A stretch of DNA of 64,000 bases. Origin: Candidatus Scalindua japonica. Its GTDB lineage: Bacteria > Planctomycetota > Brocadiia > Brocadiales > Scalinduaceae. Positions 1 to 8,757 of this stretch are shown here, one piece after another; position 1 is the first letter of the stretch, and each line of letters opens with the position of its first letter. The translations under genes were made by a program, and so were the position numbers. Below the pieces are notes generated by a model that made no database searches, was not told where the DNA came from, and was given only the letters and a program-made list of their open reading frames with translations. The stretch is from assembly GCF_002443295.1 (NCBI RefSeq), contig NZ_BAOS01000001.1, forward strand, positions 1 to 64,000. Direction: 5' to 3'.

Positions 1-342
1 TCGATGATGACAAGGTTATGAGGCTGCTGAAGCTCATATTGAAAGTTAACGGCAATAAAGGCGTTCCTCAAGGAGGTGTTTCGTCGTTTTAATTCACAGC
101 CAGTAGATCGGATTATACAAATAATTAATCCTATGTTACGTGGATGGGTAAATTACTTTCGGATTGGAAATTCCAGCAGGTGCTTTGGTTATGTTAAAGA
201 CTGGGTGGAAAAGAAAATCCGTAGAAATCTTATGCGTGCTAGGAAACGAGGTGGCTTCGGCTGGAACAGGTGGAGTAGAAATTGGCTATATAATACTCTG
301 AAGTTATTCAGTAACTATAGAATTGAACGATACCAAGTTTGA
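1..342 (+). pseudogene. Group II intron reverse transcriptase/maturase, internally deleted fragment
   Basis: Frame 3 from the window edge reads through the end of a reverse-transcriptase domain as far as the family motif GVPQGG, then stops at about base 92. From the GTG at 76 a different frame encodes the C-terminal maturase (GIIM) domain, with IINPMLRGWVNYFRIGN, the usual RNA-binding maturase X signature. The part between PQGG and the maturase domain, including the YxDD active site, is missing. The gene is therefore a deleted remnant, and whatever lies left of base 1 cannot be seen. A domain V-like hairpin follows. Confidence 0.8.
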
Positions 343-390
343 AAGTGCTGCCAGATCGATAGGTCTATAAGCCGTTAGAAGAAGTTAATA

Positions 391-430
391 GGAAAGCGTA
401 GTGCGGGAAAACCGCATGCTGCGTTTGACG
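391..430 (+). ncRNA. Group II intron domain V-like hairpin
   Basis: A long hairpin closes on a GAAAA loop: AAGCGTAGTGCGG pairs with CCGCATGCTGCGTTT with a short bulge. It lies about 50 bases after the maturase fragment, where domain V of a bacterial group II intron is expected. The intron's 3' end and domain VI were not located with confidence. Sequence to about 640 may be flanking DNA; it holds a loose repeat of CTCGACCCTAC/CTTGACCCTAC near 470 and 580. Confidence 0.5.
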
Positions 431-706
431 TGGCGGGAATTGGAAGCGGGCATTGTACTTCGCCAGTTCTCGACCCTACTGAGGTGGCAGGGAATGGAGA
501 AGTAGTATGGAGAACCTAAACGGGCACGATGCTGGAAACGGCGGAAACAGCCAAGGGGATACCTAAAACAACTCGCCATTCCTTGACCCTACAGAAATTG
601 GGGGCACTTTTTGTAAGGATTTTTTTAAAAGGCGCCTCCTATGTTATAAAAGGATTCAATAACCTGTAAGTAGTTGAACCATATAATAATACCAAAGGAG
701 GCTTGA

Positions 707-1466
707 ATGGAATATAGCAAGGTTGTTAGTAGATTACGAGAGCAAATCGGGAAATTTTCGGGGGAACTTTCAAAAGGATTACACAAAGTAAGTAAGCGAT
801 TGGTATCTGAGCTTGTTTACGGCACACAAGCAAGTCAATCGGTCGTTTTGACAAAAGTAGCCAGGGTATTGGAGGAGAATATTTCGGTCAAGAAGACGCA
901 GGAGCGGCTTTCACGTCAGTTAGGTCGTAAATCTCTTGGGTCTGCAGTGCAACATAATCTATTGAAGGAAGGATCTTCCCGTATACATAGGGATACGCTT
1001 TTGATATTTGATCCGAGTGATTTAAGGAAAAAGTATGCGAAGAAAATGGAGAATCTTTGTATGATTCGAGATGGAAGTGAGAAGGAATCTGGTACTGGTT
1101 ATTGGTGGTGCCATCTAGTTGGGGGCAGAGTTACAAGGAGAGTCTGTAGTGCCTCTTTACGGTGGTCTTTACTCTACTGAGAGTTCTGACTTTATGAGTG
1201 AGAATAGAGGAGTGGCGATCGGTGATTAATTCGGTATCTGAGTCGGTATCGAAGCGAGGGATATGGATGATAGATCGAGGAGGAGACCGTAAGAAGGTTT
1301 TTGACCATCTTCTTGATAATGAGCTTCGGTTTTTGATTCGTGTAGTAGTTGCCAGCGTCATTTGGATGTGGGAGGTAAGGGAAAGACGCCCTTAGAGATT
1401 GCGCTTAGCTGTCGTTGTCCTTATTCTGAGACCACAGTCAAGGAAAAGGATGGAAAGGACAAAGCC
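707..1466 (+). pseudogene. IS4-like DDE transposase, three frameshifts and truncated
   Basis: The start has a strong AAAGGAGG site five bases upstream. The first 140 codons are intact and include IFDPSDL, a catalytic-Asp segment of IS4-type transposases. An extra G in the GGGGG run near 1120, another shift near 1205 and a third near 1350 move the reading frame. The pieces AELQGESVVPLYGGLYSTES, IWMIDRGGDRKK and QRHLDVGGKGKTPLEIAL belong in one protein. The C-terminus is missing and runs directly into the antitoxin gene at 1467. Dead insertion sequence. Confidence 0.75.
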
Positions 1467-1775
1467 ATGACAAAAAAAGCAAGCAGATCGTTTGATAAAA
1501 CGAGTAAGGAATTGCTGGAAAATCCTAAAGTCGCTGCTATGTACCTGGAAGAGATACTTGCAGATCGTGACATGGAACTATTTACGGCTGCTTTAAAAGA
1601 TGTAGCTGAGGCGCGAGTCGGAAGCATGACATCTCTATCAAAGAAAACTCATCTGAATAGGGAATAGCTGTACAAAACCTTATCAAAAAAAGGTAATCCC
1701 AGGCTAGAAACCCTGGCAAAAGTTCTTCATGCAGTAGGGTTGCGTATTTCTGTGACGCCGGAAGTAACAATGTAA
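1467..1775 (+). pseudogene. HigA/XRE-type addiction-module antitoxin with internal amber stop
   Basis: The reading frame begins MTKKASRSFDKTSKELL and ends VLHAVGLRISVTPEVTM, the layout of the roughly 100-aa addiction-module antidotes that carry an XRE-type helix-turn-helix (here SLSKKTHLNRE, then LYKTLSKKGNPRLETLAKVL). A TAG at 1666-1668 interrupts the helix-turn-helix at NRE*LYK, where the family normally has a sense codon. No toxin gene is found beside it: the upstream space is occupied by the transposase remnant. It is probably a dead orphan antitoxin, unless the stop is a sequencing error. Confidence 0.65.
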
Positions 1776-2001
1776 ATTCCTCTTATTTGTAAAACAGATA
1801 GGGTAGAATCTTTATTAATTACAATTAAAGCTAACTCATTTTGACATTTTCCAAAAGTTTAATATAAGATACCAATTCTTACAAGACGTAAGCTTACAAT
1901 GACCAGCCAATACGATCATAGCTGCTTTTAGATTCTCTACATATCCATGCCGTTGCGTGTGCTCTCCTTCTGGATAGTATCTCTCATATATTACCAACAT
2001 T
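1776..2001. other. Gap with a possible minus-strand gene fragment
   Basis: No complete gene is seen. On the minus strand an open frame from 2000 to 1836 (54 codons, ATG start) includes ERYYPEGEHTQRHGYVEN, which reads like genuine protein but matches no family I can name. It abuts the 5' break of the transposase remnant, so it may be a scrap of a disrupted gene. Confidence 0.2.
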
Positions 2002-2673
2002 AAGGTAAAGTTTATAACACTACGTAAGCGTTATGCGAAGCTGGTGAAAGAGACAGAGGGACTGCCAGGGGCGGTTTGGAAAAAGATTTACGTGCCTATT
2101 CTAAACCGAAAACACAAAAGGGTATCCGTTTATGAAAATCAAGTCAGGTTAAAAGACGGTAAAAACGTCTTTCGACAACTAATAGTAAAAGATCATGGCC
2201 GTAGCAAACCTACTTTCATTTTGACAAATAATACAGAGTTGTCCATGCAAAGTATTTTAGAAGTGTATGCTAAGCGTTAGAGGAGAGAAAACAGACTCGC
2301 TGAGATGGTGGCATGTTTCAATCTTAATACCCTTTCCTCACCGCTTATGATTCGAATACATTTTGATATTTTATGGTCAATGATAGCAGATACTCTCTAT
2401 AATCGGTTTGCACAAGGATTTGCGAAGGTTTGAAAACAGTCTTGCCCCTACGGTCTTTAGAAAATTTATTGATATACCAGGCAGGGTTGTATATGACGGA
2501 GAAAAGTGTACAATCAAAATAAGAAAAAGAGGGCATACCCCTGTACATCTTGGGGTGGAAAAATTACAATCCTCTTTTTGTGTACCATGGCTTGACAAAA
2601 AATCAATAGAAATTATTTGGACTGCATGATCAGGGGCTTATTATGATGATTTAAACACCTGTGAAAATCGGTG
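2002..2673 (+). pseudogene. C-terminal third of an HTH/DDE transposase, with IS end
   Basis: From VKFITLRKRYAKLV to the terminal WTA (stop at 2627-2629) this is a diverged copy of the last ~210 residues of the intact 594-aa transposase at 38923-40707. It carries a stop at 2278-2280 (AKR*RRENRLAEM) and a frameshift before 2408. The non-coding tail ends CTGTGAAAATCGGTG at 2659-2673, the same terminal sequence as the intact copy. The N-terminal two thirds are gone. Confidence 0.85.
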
Positions 2674-2726
2674 TTAAAGACAGGATGAATTGCTTTCTTT
2701 AGAGTGACATAGGGTAGATTTAATGA

Positions 2727-3132
2727 GGAAAACCATTTTATCCAAAAACAAAAAGTGGAAAGCCAAAAACCCTTCCATTGAATCAAACGGCATTAAGTAT
2801 ACTATTGCAAAAGTCTGAAGAAACAATAAGAAATGTTAAGGGGCTTGTATTTATTAGCAAAGCAGGTACAAAGCTTAACCCTTCTAATATCCGAAGGACT
2901 TTTGACAAGGCATTAGAAAACGCTAAAATTGAGGACTTTAAGTTCCATGATTTACGGCATACTTTTGCGACTCGCTTAGCTTAAATGGGTGTGGATATAT
3001 TTAAGATATCAAAATTGCTGGGGCACGAAGACATACAGAATGACTCAGCGTTGCTCTCACCATTGTCCTGAAAGTTTAAGAGATGGAGTACAAATGCTAG
3101 AAACTGACTACAATTTGAATACATTTGCTTAA
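2727..3132 (+). pseudogene. Tyrosine integrase C-terminal remnant
   Basis: Reads KTLPLNQTALSILLQ and FHDLRHTFATRLA, then a TAA where the intact relative has a Gln codon, then VDIFKISKLLGHEDI, a one-base shift, and a final ESLRDGVQMLETDYN-like tail. It is close to residues 215-337 of the intact integrase at 3311-4366, but lies on the opposite strand and on the 5' side of the tRNA. It retains the H-x-x-R box; the TAA, the shift and the missing N-terminal half make it inactive. It looks like the relic of an earlier related integrated element. Confidence 0.85.
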
Positions 3133-3209
3133 TAAGCTTGACTTTGAAGTGCAATTTTGCTAAAAATAATCTCCATAAAGAACTAAGCAGTAAAAGCTTA
3201 CATCAATGC

Positions 3210-3288
<79 letters not shown>

Positions 3289-3310
3289 CACATAAGGACT
3301 TACAACAAAA

Positions 3311-4366
3311 TCAGACGTTAATTAAAGACTCTTTTTTTGGCATTGTAGTAGGATTGTAGTAAGATTCTAAAATCTCTACTCCACTTCTTAGACTTTGCGG
3401 GCAATGGTGAGCATACCTCTGAGTCATTCTTATGTCCTCATGCCCGAGCAGTTTTGCTATCTTGTAAATATCAATTCCACTCTGCGCTAAGCGAGTTGCA
3501 AAAGTGTGCCGTAAATCATGAAATTTAAAATTCTCAATTTCAGCTTTTTCTAATACACCATAAAAAGCTCTTCTCAGGTTATCTGCATCAATCTTTGTAC
3601 CTACACTACTGACAAAAACAAGCCCATTAATGCTTAGAACCTTTTTAGAATATTTCATGTTTAGCAATTCTAATCCAAATCTGTTCAGAGGTACAGTTCT
3701 AGGTCTGCCACTCTTGCTTTTCTGAATAAGAATCGTTTTACGGATTAGACTTACCCTTGACCATTCGAGCGAAAGCAACTCATCTTGCCTCAAGCCTGTA
3801 TTAAGTGCAAAAATAATAATTTCACTTAGCCATTCAGGACTAAAACTAAGAATCCTGTTTTCCTCCTCTAGAGTCAGCCACCGGTCTCTTTTATTGTTCT
3901 CTTTTTCTTTAGGAACCTTTGAGACAGGATTTTCACTTAACCATTCCCACTCTCTGACAGCTAAATTAAAAGCTTTTGATAACATTGCCAATTCACGATT
4001 GATTGTTGCTGGTTTTGCTCCTGCTTCATTTCTTATAACCTTATACCGTGAAATCTTCTTTGTTGATATAGAAAGCAAGTTCGTTTCACCAAAAAATTTG
4101 ATAAGGTGTTTTGAATATGAGCAGTAACCCCTTTGCGTACTGCTTGAGACCTTTGGAGCATGTTCCACCATAAACTTTGACATCAATTGCTTGAAAGTCT
4201 TTTTACTCCCGATAGGCTTTTCAAAATAACTTCCCTGAACAAGCTCTGTTTTAATTTTTTCCTCTATCGTTTTGGCAATCTTTTTGTTAGAGGTTTCAAG
4301 ACTCTTCTGAATTTTCCTACCGTTACGAACAATACACATCCACCAGATACCGCTTCGTTTAAACAT
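3311..4366 (-). CDS. int: Tyrosine recombinase/integrase
   Basis: A 351-aa phage-type integrase. An N-terminal arm-type DNA-binding region (residues 1-55) is followed by a SAM-like core-binding domain (about 57-145) and a catalytic domain. The catalytic residues are visible: R193 in GLRQDELLSLEW, H283 and R286 in FHDLRHTFATRL, H309 in LLGHEDI and the nucleophile Y318 in MTQRYAHH. It ends 26 bp from the tRNA it is predicted to use, and the xis-like gene lies just upstream on the same strand. The last codons (SYYNPTT) coincide with a repeat also found at the other end of the element, a candidate arm site. A broken relative lies at 2727-3132. Confidence 0.93.
   Translation of the reverse strand: MFKRSGIWWMCIVRNGRKIQKSLETSNKKIAKTIEEKIKTELVQGSYFEKPIGSKKTFKQLMSKFMVEHAPKVSSSTQRGYCSYSKHLIKFFGETNLLSISTKKISRYKVIRNEAGAKPATINRELAMLSKAFNLAVREWEWLSENPVSKVPKEKENNKRDRWLTLEEENRILSFSPEWLSEIIIFALNTGLRQDELLSLEWSRVSLIRKTILIQKSKSGRPRTVPLNRFGLELLNMKYSKKVLSINGLVFVSSVGTKIDADNLRRAFYGVLEKAEIENFKFHDLRHTFATRLAQSGIDIYKIAKLLGHEDIRMTQRYAHHCPQSLRSGVEILESYYNPTTMPKKESLINV
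3344..3361. repeat. Candidate left-arm integrase-binding repeats (2 x TGTAGTA)
   Basis: TGTAGTAG at 3344 and TGTAGTA at 3355, 11 bp apart, lie about 60 bp inside attL. The string TGTAGTAGGATTGTAGTA recurs exactly at 35070 inside the right end, where three copies sit 11 bp apart. Helical phasing and presence in both arms fit arm-type sites of a lambda-like integrase. The site overlaps the integrase C-terminal codons, so part of the left copy is also constrained by coding. Confidence 0.45.
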
Positions 4367-4385
4367 TAATATATCCTTTCCCGAA

Positions 4386-4412
4386 GCCTGATTGTATCTG
4401 TATGTCGCTATC
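4386..4412. repeat. End-specific repeat, left copy (inverted relative to 35176-35205)
   Basis: The reverse complement reads GATAGCGACATACAGATACA then ATCAGGC. At 35176-35205, near the right end, the plus strand reads GATAGCGACATAAGATACAC then TAAATCAGGC. The two differ by small insertions. The left copy lies in the gap between int and the xis-like gene, the right copy about 35 bp inside attR. It may bind an accessory recombination factor or be shared end sequence. Confidence 0.4.
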
Positions 4413-4419
4413 GGCAGTA

Positions 4420-4686
4420 TTATATACCATTACCATGAAGGTCTCCAATGATTTTATTAACAGTTTTTTCACACTGAAGATACGGTTGTTTCAAGTTAGC
4501 CATTGCCTTATCTACGTCTTGAATGTCAAATAAAATACGTCTCCCATATTTTATACAAGGGAATTTTCCCTGATTCGACCAATCGTATATAGTCTTTACT
4601 GGGAGAGAGGTATATTTAGATACTCTTTTGATATCCACATATCTTTCTCTGTTTACTACTGATTTATCATTTAATTCGTTTTTCAT
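4420..4686 (-). CDS. Excisionase-like helix-turn-helix protein
   Basis: An 88-aa protein with a MerR-like helix-turn-helix of the excisionase/HTH_17 family at residues 15-62: YVDIKRVSKYTSLPVKTIYD, then WSNQGKFPCIKYGRRILFD. Such proteins bind DNA next to integrases and set the direction of recombination (Xis/AlpA role). It lies 53 bp upstream of int on the same strand, so the two could be cotranscribed. The job is inferred from fold and position. Confidence 0.75.
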   Translation of the reverse strand: MKNELNDKSVVNRERYVDIKRVSKYTSLPVKTIYDWSNQGKFPCIKYGRRILFDIQDVDKAMANLKQPYLQCEKTVNKIIGDLHGNGI

Positions 4687-4696
4687 TATTTTTAAA

Positions 4697-5581
4697 TTAA
4701 AGTATTACATCAACTTTGATTTCACAGTCTACAGAGTTAACAACAGAAGCTAAATCATGGGGAATTATATCATTGGATATTTCTGGACTAAACTCTGCTA
4801 GAATTATTCTTGGTTTTTTAGAAGAGATCATTTCCTTTATCAGGTCTGGATATTTAGTCAAAACCAAATATAACCAAATATGAGTCATTGAACCGTTGAG
4901 ACCAAATACTGATAAAACACTTGGAGATCCAATCTCTTTGTAGTTATCATTAATAAGCTCAGGAATGTAAACAATATAACCAACTGTTTTATTGGCTTTG
5001 GAAACTTTATTCTTCTTACTTATTTTTTCCAGGCCGAGTTGATCATATACATTTGCTTTACATGCTATATAAGCATCAATTTTGAGATTAAATTTTATTG
5101 CCCTATAATGCCCATCGTACTTTATTTCTTTGGACAATATAATATTTTGCCTGTTACAATAAAGAAAGAATCTTTCCATGTTTTTTAATATTATTTTTTC
5201 TAATTCGGAACCGCTTTTAAATAACCATCTTTTGTCATTCTCTTTATCATCATTCATTGCCGGGCGGGTTGTATGTAGAATAAGATCATTATTTGATAGG
5301 TTAGGCAGAGACGAGAAAACAAGATTATTTTTTTGCGTTTCTGGGAAAAATACATCTGGAGGTATATTGTATAATACGCCACCAAAATCATATTTCGCTT
5401 TAATCAATTCAGATAAAAACAGGCATGCGGCACTATCTCTTAACATATGAAAGGCATCTTTGATTTGTGGTAGTTGATTACGGGTTTTTCGAGTTTTGCG
5501 AGTTAATATCTCAATTGGCGCTAAGTGTGCCCACCAATAGTATTTTCCTAATATGCTCTTATTAGTGCTTGCATTCTTCAT
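4697..5581 (-). CDS. Hypothetical protein, 294 aa
   Basis: I do not recognise this protein. The start at 5581 (MKNASTNKSILGKYYWW) is preferred because TGGAGGGATT lies just upstream; the longer frame to 5632 has no comparable site. It has no membrane segment or signal peptide, and is rich in Lys, Asn and Ile. Noteworthy stretches are NMERFFLYCNRQNIILSKEI and FGLNGSMTHIWLYLVLTK. It ends 10 bp before the excisionase-like gene on the same strand, so it probably belongs to the integration module. Functions such as a phage-type regulator or a nuclease-like protein remain open. Confidence 0.6.
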   Translation of the reverse strand: MKNASTNKSILGKYYWWAHLAPIEILTRKTRKTRNQLPQIKDAFHMLRDSAACLFLSELIKAKYDFGGVLYNIPPDVFFPETQKNNLVFSSLPNLSNNDLILHTTRPAMNDDKENDKRWLFKSGSELEKIILKNMERFFLYCNRQNIILSKEIKYDGHYRAIKFNLKIDAYIACKANVYDQLGLEKISKKNKVSKANKTVGYIVYIPELINDNYKEIGSPSVLSVFGLNGSMTHIWLYLVLTKYPDLIKEMISSKKPRIILAEFSPEISNDIIPHDLASVVNSVDCEIKVDVIL

Positions 5582-6118
5582 AATCCCTCCAGTTATCGTT
5601 TGTATTAAATAACTCAGAACACATATTAACATTCTAAGATCGTCTGGATAATAAAAAAGTTTAAGTTTTTATGTATTGTTAACTACTTATTCCGCCGTAA
5701 ATATTAATCACAAATTGAGTGATTGTGATATTAAGCATTCTATCTCATCAGAAATAATTCTAACAGACGGCACTTGCCCGACTACGTCTTTCAGGTGGGA
5801 AGGTGATAAGTGTCCCTTCGTAAGCAAAATACCCACACATTCCTTTTTCCATTGTAAATTATCTTATCATCACGACTCTTACTTTCAGATCATGGAACTC
5901 TAACTTGTCATGAAATAGCTTGATATGCTACTAGTTGCTGTGGCATATCAAGCAAAAATGTGTTGCACTAGCTTAACAAAACCTAAATTTAGAAATATTT
6001 GACAAAAATTTGAGTAGAATTTCTCAATCGAACCTTTTAAATACTTAACAAATAGAACAAAAACTGTAATTACAATAAGTTATTTGATGTCAGTAAGATA
6101 CATTACATAAGTATCTAG

Positions 6119-6148
6119 AAATTTATTGAATTTGTGTTCAATAAATTT
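6119..6148. promoter_or_regulatory. 12-bp perfect inverted repeat upstream of cusB
   Basis: AAATTTATTGAA, six bases, TTCAATAAATTT. It lies 41 bp before the -24/-12-like element at 6189 and about 200 bp before cusB. A smaller repeat GATAC/GTATC is at 6097-6115. This is a likely dimeric-regulator site, since it has no T tract and precedes the operon. The binding protein is unknown. Confidence 0.4.
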
Positions 6149-6188
6149 CCCTATATTTATAAATACAATTTTCTTATTGTCGATTAGT

Positions 6189-6205
6189 TGGCATATGAAT
6201 TGTGT
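6189..6205 (+). promoter_or_regulatory. Possible sigma-54 promoter of cusBA
   Basis: TGGCAT, five bases, TTGTGT: GG and GT are separated by ten bases as in -24/-12 promoters, but the -12 GC is GT. It lies about 147 bp upstream of the cusB start at 6352. The upstream motif shared by other candidates in the element was not found at the matching distance here, so the assignment is weak. Confidence 0.35.
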
Positions 6206-6351
6206 ATACATACTTAACATTAGTATTTAAGAATTTCTTTCTAGTAACCTTTCGGTTTAATTTCAGTCTTATATCTTTTAGACACACTGATGAAAGAAAT
6301 GATGATAATCTACAGAGTTAGCATCATACATTGGATTTTGGAGATCTTGAC

Positions 6352-8757
6352 ATGAATAATCAAACTAATTCTCAATGGGGAAAACAGTTTTATGTGAAAT
6401 ATCAGATGCAACTTGTCATCGGACTAATAGTACTGGCATTTTGTTTAGGAATATTCTTCCATTGGATTTTTTCAGACCCAGCAATAAGATTATCTACAAA
6501 CGAAACAGGCATGTCAGTACGGCACGAAATAGAGAAACCGATGTTCTGGACATGTTCCATGCATCCAAATATTCAAAAACAGGGGCCTGGAAAATGTCCT
6601 ATCTGCGGGATGGGCCTTATTCCTGTCAGCTCTGAAACGAAGGGAAAAAAGATGGGAGGTATGCGGCAGATCGTGATCAGTGATGACGCACGTGCATTGA
6701 TGAATATACAGACTACACCTGTTGAACGGCGTTATGTAACTGCCGAGGTAAGGATGGTGGGTAAAGTTGATTATGATGAGACCAGACTGGGATACATTAC
6801 TGCCTGGATATCTGGCCGTTTAGATGATCTCTACGTTGATTATACTGGGGTGGCAGTAAAGAAAGGTGACCATATGGTATACATATACAGCCCGGAGCTC
6901 TATTCAACGCAGGATGAGTTGATACAGGTTTTGAAACGCTCACGAGGACAAGCAGGGAATGATTCTGTTTTTCCGGATGTTGGTGATTTGCTTGAACCTG
7001 TTCGAGAGAGACTGAGATTGTGGGGAATGGCCAAGGAACAGATCCAGGAAATTGAGAAAAGTGAAAAACCATCCGACCATTTAACTATCTACTCTCCCAT
7101 GAGTGGTATTGTGATCCAGAAGAACCGTCAGGAAGGAGATTACGTTAATGTAGGTGATCGTATTTACAAGATCGCTGATTTGAGTCAAGTATGGGTTATG
7201 TTAGATGCCTACGAGTCCGATCTCGTTTGGTTAAGATATGGACAGGAAATCAGTTTTACAACAGAGGCTTATCCAGGTGAAGGGTTTATTGGGAGAATTG
7301 CCTTTATCGAACCGGTTCTGAATGAAAAAACTCGTACAGTGAAGGTGCGGGTCAACGTGCCAAATATTTCAGGCAAACTTAAACCGGAAATGTTTGTGCA
7401 TGGAGTTGTTCGAACACAGATTTCAACGGGCGGAAGAGTTGTAGATCCTCATTTAGTTGGAAAATGGATAAGTCCAATGCACCCGGAAATTATCAAAAGT
7501 AACCCCGGTGATTGTGATATTTGTGGTATGCCATTGGTTCGAGCAGAGTCACTTGGCTATGTTTCAGTAGATAGCAAAGAAGAGTCTAAACCACTTGTTA
7601 TTCCGGTTTCTGCGGCTTTAGTAACCGGTACCAGAGCTATTGTCTATGTAGAACTCCCTGATACTGACCAGCCTACGTTCGAAGGTCGAGAGATAGTGCT
7701 TGGACCGCGGGCCGGCGATTACTACCTGGTGCGAAGCGGACTGAAGGAAGGTGAGATAGTAGTTACCAACGGAAACTTCAAGATTGACAGTGCTGTCCAG
7801 ATCCAGGCTAAACCAAGTATGATGACACCTGAGGGTGGTGGAAGCGGTGGTCATCAACATGGCGAAGGAGGAAAACCTTCCAAAAGCGGGCAGGGAAAAA
7901 CAAAGATCTCCAGTGGTGTTCCTGCTGAGTTTCAGAGTCTACTGCAAACACTTGAATCGGCTTATGAGGCTGTAGCAAAGGTAGTTGAATTGAAGGACAT
8001 TGGCCTCTTTCACAACAAAATTCATATTTTTGGTGAAGCTCTTAGTAAAGTGGACGGAACTCTTTTGAGCGAACATCTTTTGATGATGTGGAAGGAGTTA
8101 TCGATGTTGTTAAACAACGACGTCGTGGAAGGACGCGATGTAAAAAAGTTTACGGATGTTGATCGTGTGTTTAAAGTGTTGACAAATAATATGCGTCGCG
8201 TGCGTGATCAGTTTGGTATTTCACATGATGTTCAAATGTCTCATCCATCTCAGCATCAGGAAGTCCCTTCTGTCTTTAAGTCACAACTCGTCAAACTATG
8301 GGATGCATATCTATCACTTCAAAAGGCCCTTGCCGGCGACGATTTTTTACTCGCCCAACAAGCTATCACACTTTTTCAAACATCACTATCATCGGTAGAT
8401 GCTAAACCTCTTGCCGAAGATGCTCATCAGGTGTGGAAGAAAGAATATTCCAATCTCGTTCAGATATTGCAAAGTATGAATCAGGCAGAGGGGCTGAAGC
8501 CGATGAGGGGACACTTTTCCTTACTTTCCGATGAACTTATGGTGTTGGTAAATACATTTGAACCAGAAGGATTCGGGACTGTTTACCAGCTGCATTGTCC
8601 AATGGTTTTTGGTGGCAAAGGAGCAATGTGGCTGCAAGATGATAAGCAGGTCATTAATCCTTATTTTGGCCAGGCCATGTTGAAGTGTGCTGATAAGGTA
8701 GAATTGATATTCAAAGGACAAACAGAGGAGCATAAGGAAAAACACCATCATGAGTAA
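6352..8757 (+). CDS. cusB: CusB-type RND periplasmic adaptor with two metal-binding and two DUF3347-like domains
   Basis: Membrane-fusion protein linking an inner-membrane metal pump to an outer-membrane channel. It has an N-terminal membrane anchor (about residues 20-43) and a heavy-metal-binding domain (FWTCSMHPN, then CPICGMGL; about 65-92). The barrel-sandwich and beta-barrel adaptor core includes IYSPMSGIVIQKN. A second, weakened metal-binding motif follows (SPMHPE, CDICGMPL; about 370-398). The His/Gly-rich linker leads to two DUF3347-like copper-associated domains (about 523-625 and 640-800), the second with LHCPMVFGGKGAMWLQ, NPYFG and MLKC. The ATG at 6352 is chosen because GGAG lies eight bases upstream. 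It overlaps cusA by 8 bp. It is far longer than a standard CusB of about 400 aa. Confidence 0.92.
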   Translation: MNNQTNSQWGKQFYVKYQMQLVIGLIVLAFCLGIFFHWIFSDPAIRLSTNETGMSVRHEIEKPMFWTCSMHPNIQKQGPGKCPICGMGLIPVSSETKGKKMGGMRQIVISDDARALMNIQTTPVERRYVTAEVRMVGKVDYDETRLGYITAWISGRLDDLYVDYTGVAVKKGDHMVYIYSPELYSTQDELIQVLKRSRGQAGNDSVFPDVGDLLEPVRERLRLWGMAKEQIQEIEKSEKPSDHLTIYSPMSGIVIQKNRQEGDYVNVGDRIYKIADLSQVWVMLDAYESDLVWLRYGQEISFTTEAYPGEGFIGRIAFIEPVLNEKTRTVKVRVNVPNISGKLKPEMFVHGVVRTQISTGGRVVDPHLVGKWISPMHPEIIKSNPGDCDICGMPLVRAESLGYVSVDSKEESKPLVIPVSAALVTGTRAIVYVELPDTDQPTFEGREIVLGPRAGDYYLVRSGLKEGEIVVTNGNFKIDSAVQIQAKPSMMTPEGGGSGGHQHGEGGKPSKSGQGKTKISSGVPAEFQSLLQTLESAYEAVAKVVELKDIGLFHNKIHIFGEALSKVDGTLLSEHLLMMWKELSMLLNNDVVEGRDVKKFTDVDRVFKVLTNNMRRVRDQFGISHDVQMSHPSQHQEVPSVFKSQLVKLWDAYLSLQKALAGDDFLLAQQAITLFQTSLSSVDAKPLAEDAHQVWKKEYSNLVQILQSMNQAEGLKPMRGHFSLLSDELMVLVNTFEPEGFGTVYQLHCPMVFGGKGAMWLQDDKQVINPYFGQAMLKCADKVELIFKGQTEEHKEKHHHE

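Larger units (their letters stand above)
5582..6330. other. Gap: remnant sequence, inverted repeats and the cus promoter region
   Basis: No convincing gene. 5689-5755 resembles 53517-53580 at the DNA level (both contain ATTAATCA[CT]AAATTG and GATATTAAGCAT), so it is a dispersed scrap. A perfect 11-bp inverted repeat GCTTGATATGC/GCATATCAAGC spans 5918-5953 with a 14-base loop; it lacks a T tract, so it is not an obvious terminator. The region from 6090 to 6205 looks regulatory and is listed separately. Confidence 0.5.

Noticed and set aside
5676..5903. A 75-codon open frame in the gap before cusB
   Set aside because: No ribosome-binding site or recognisable domain; part of it is a dispersed repeat scrap.
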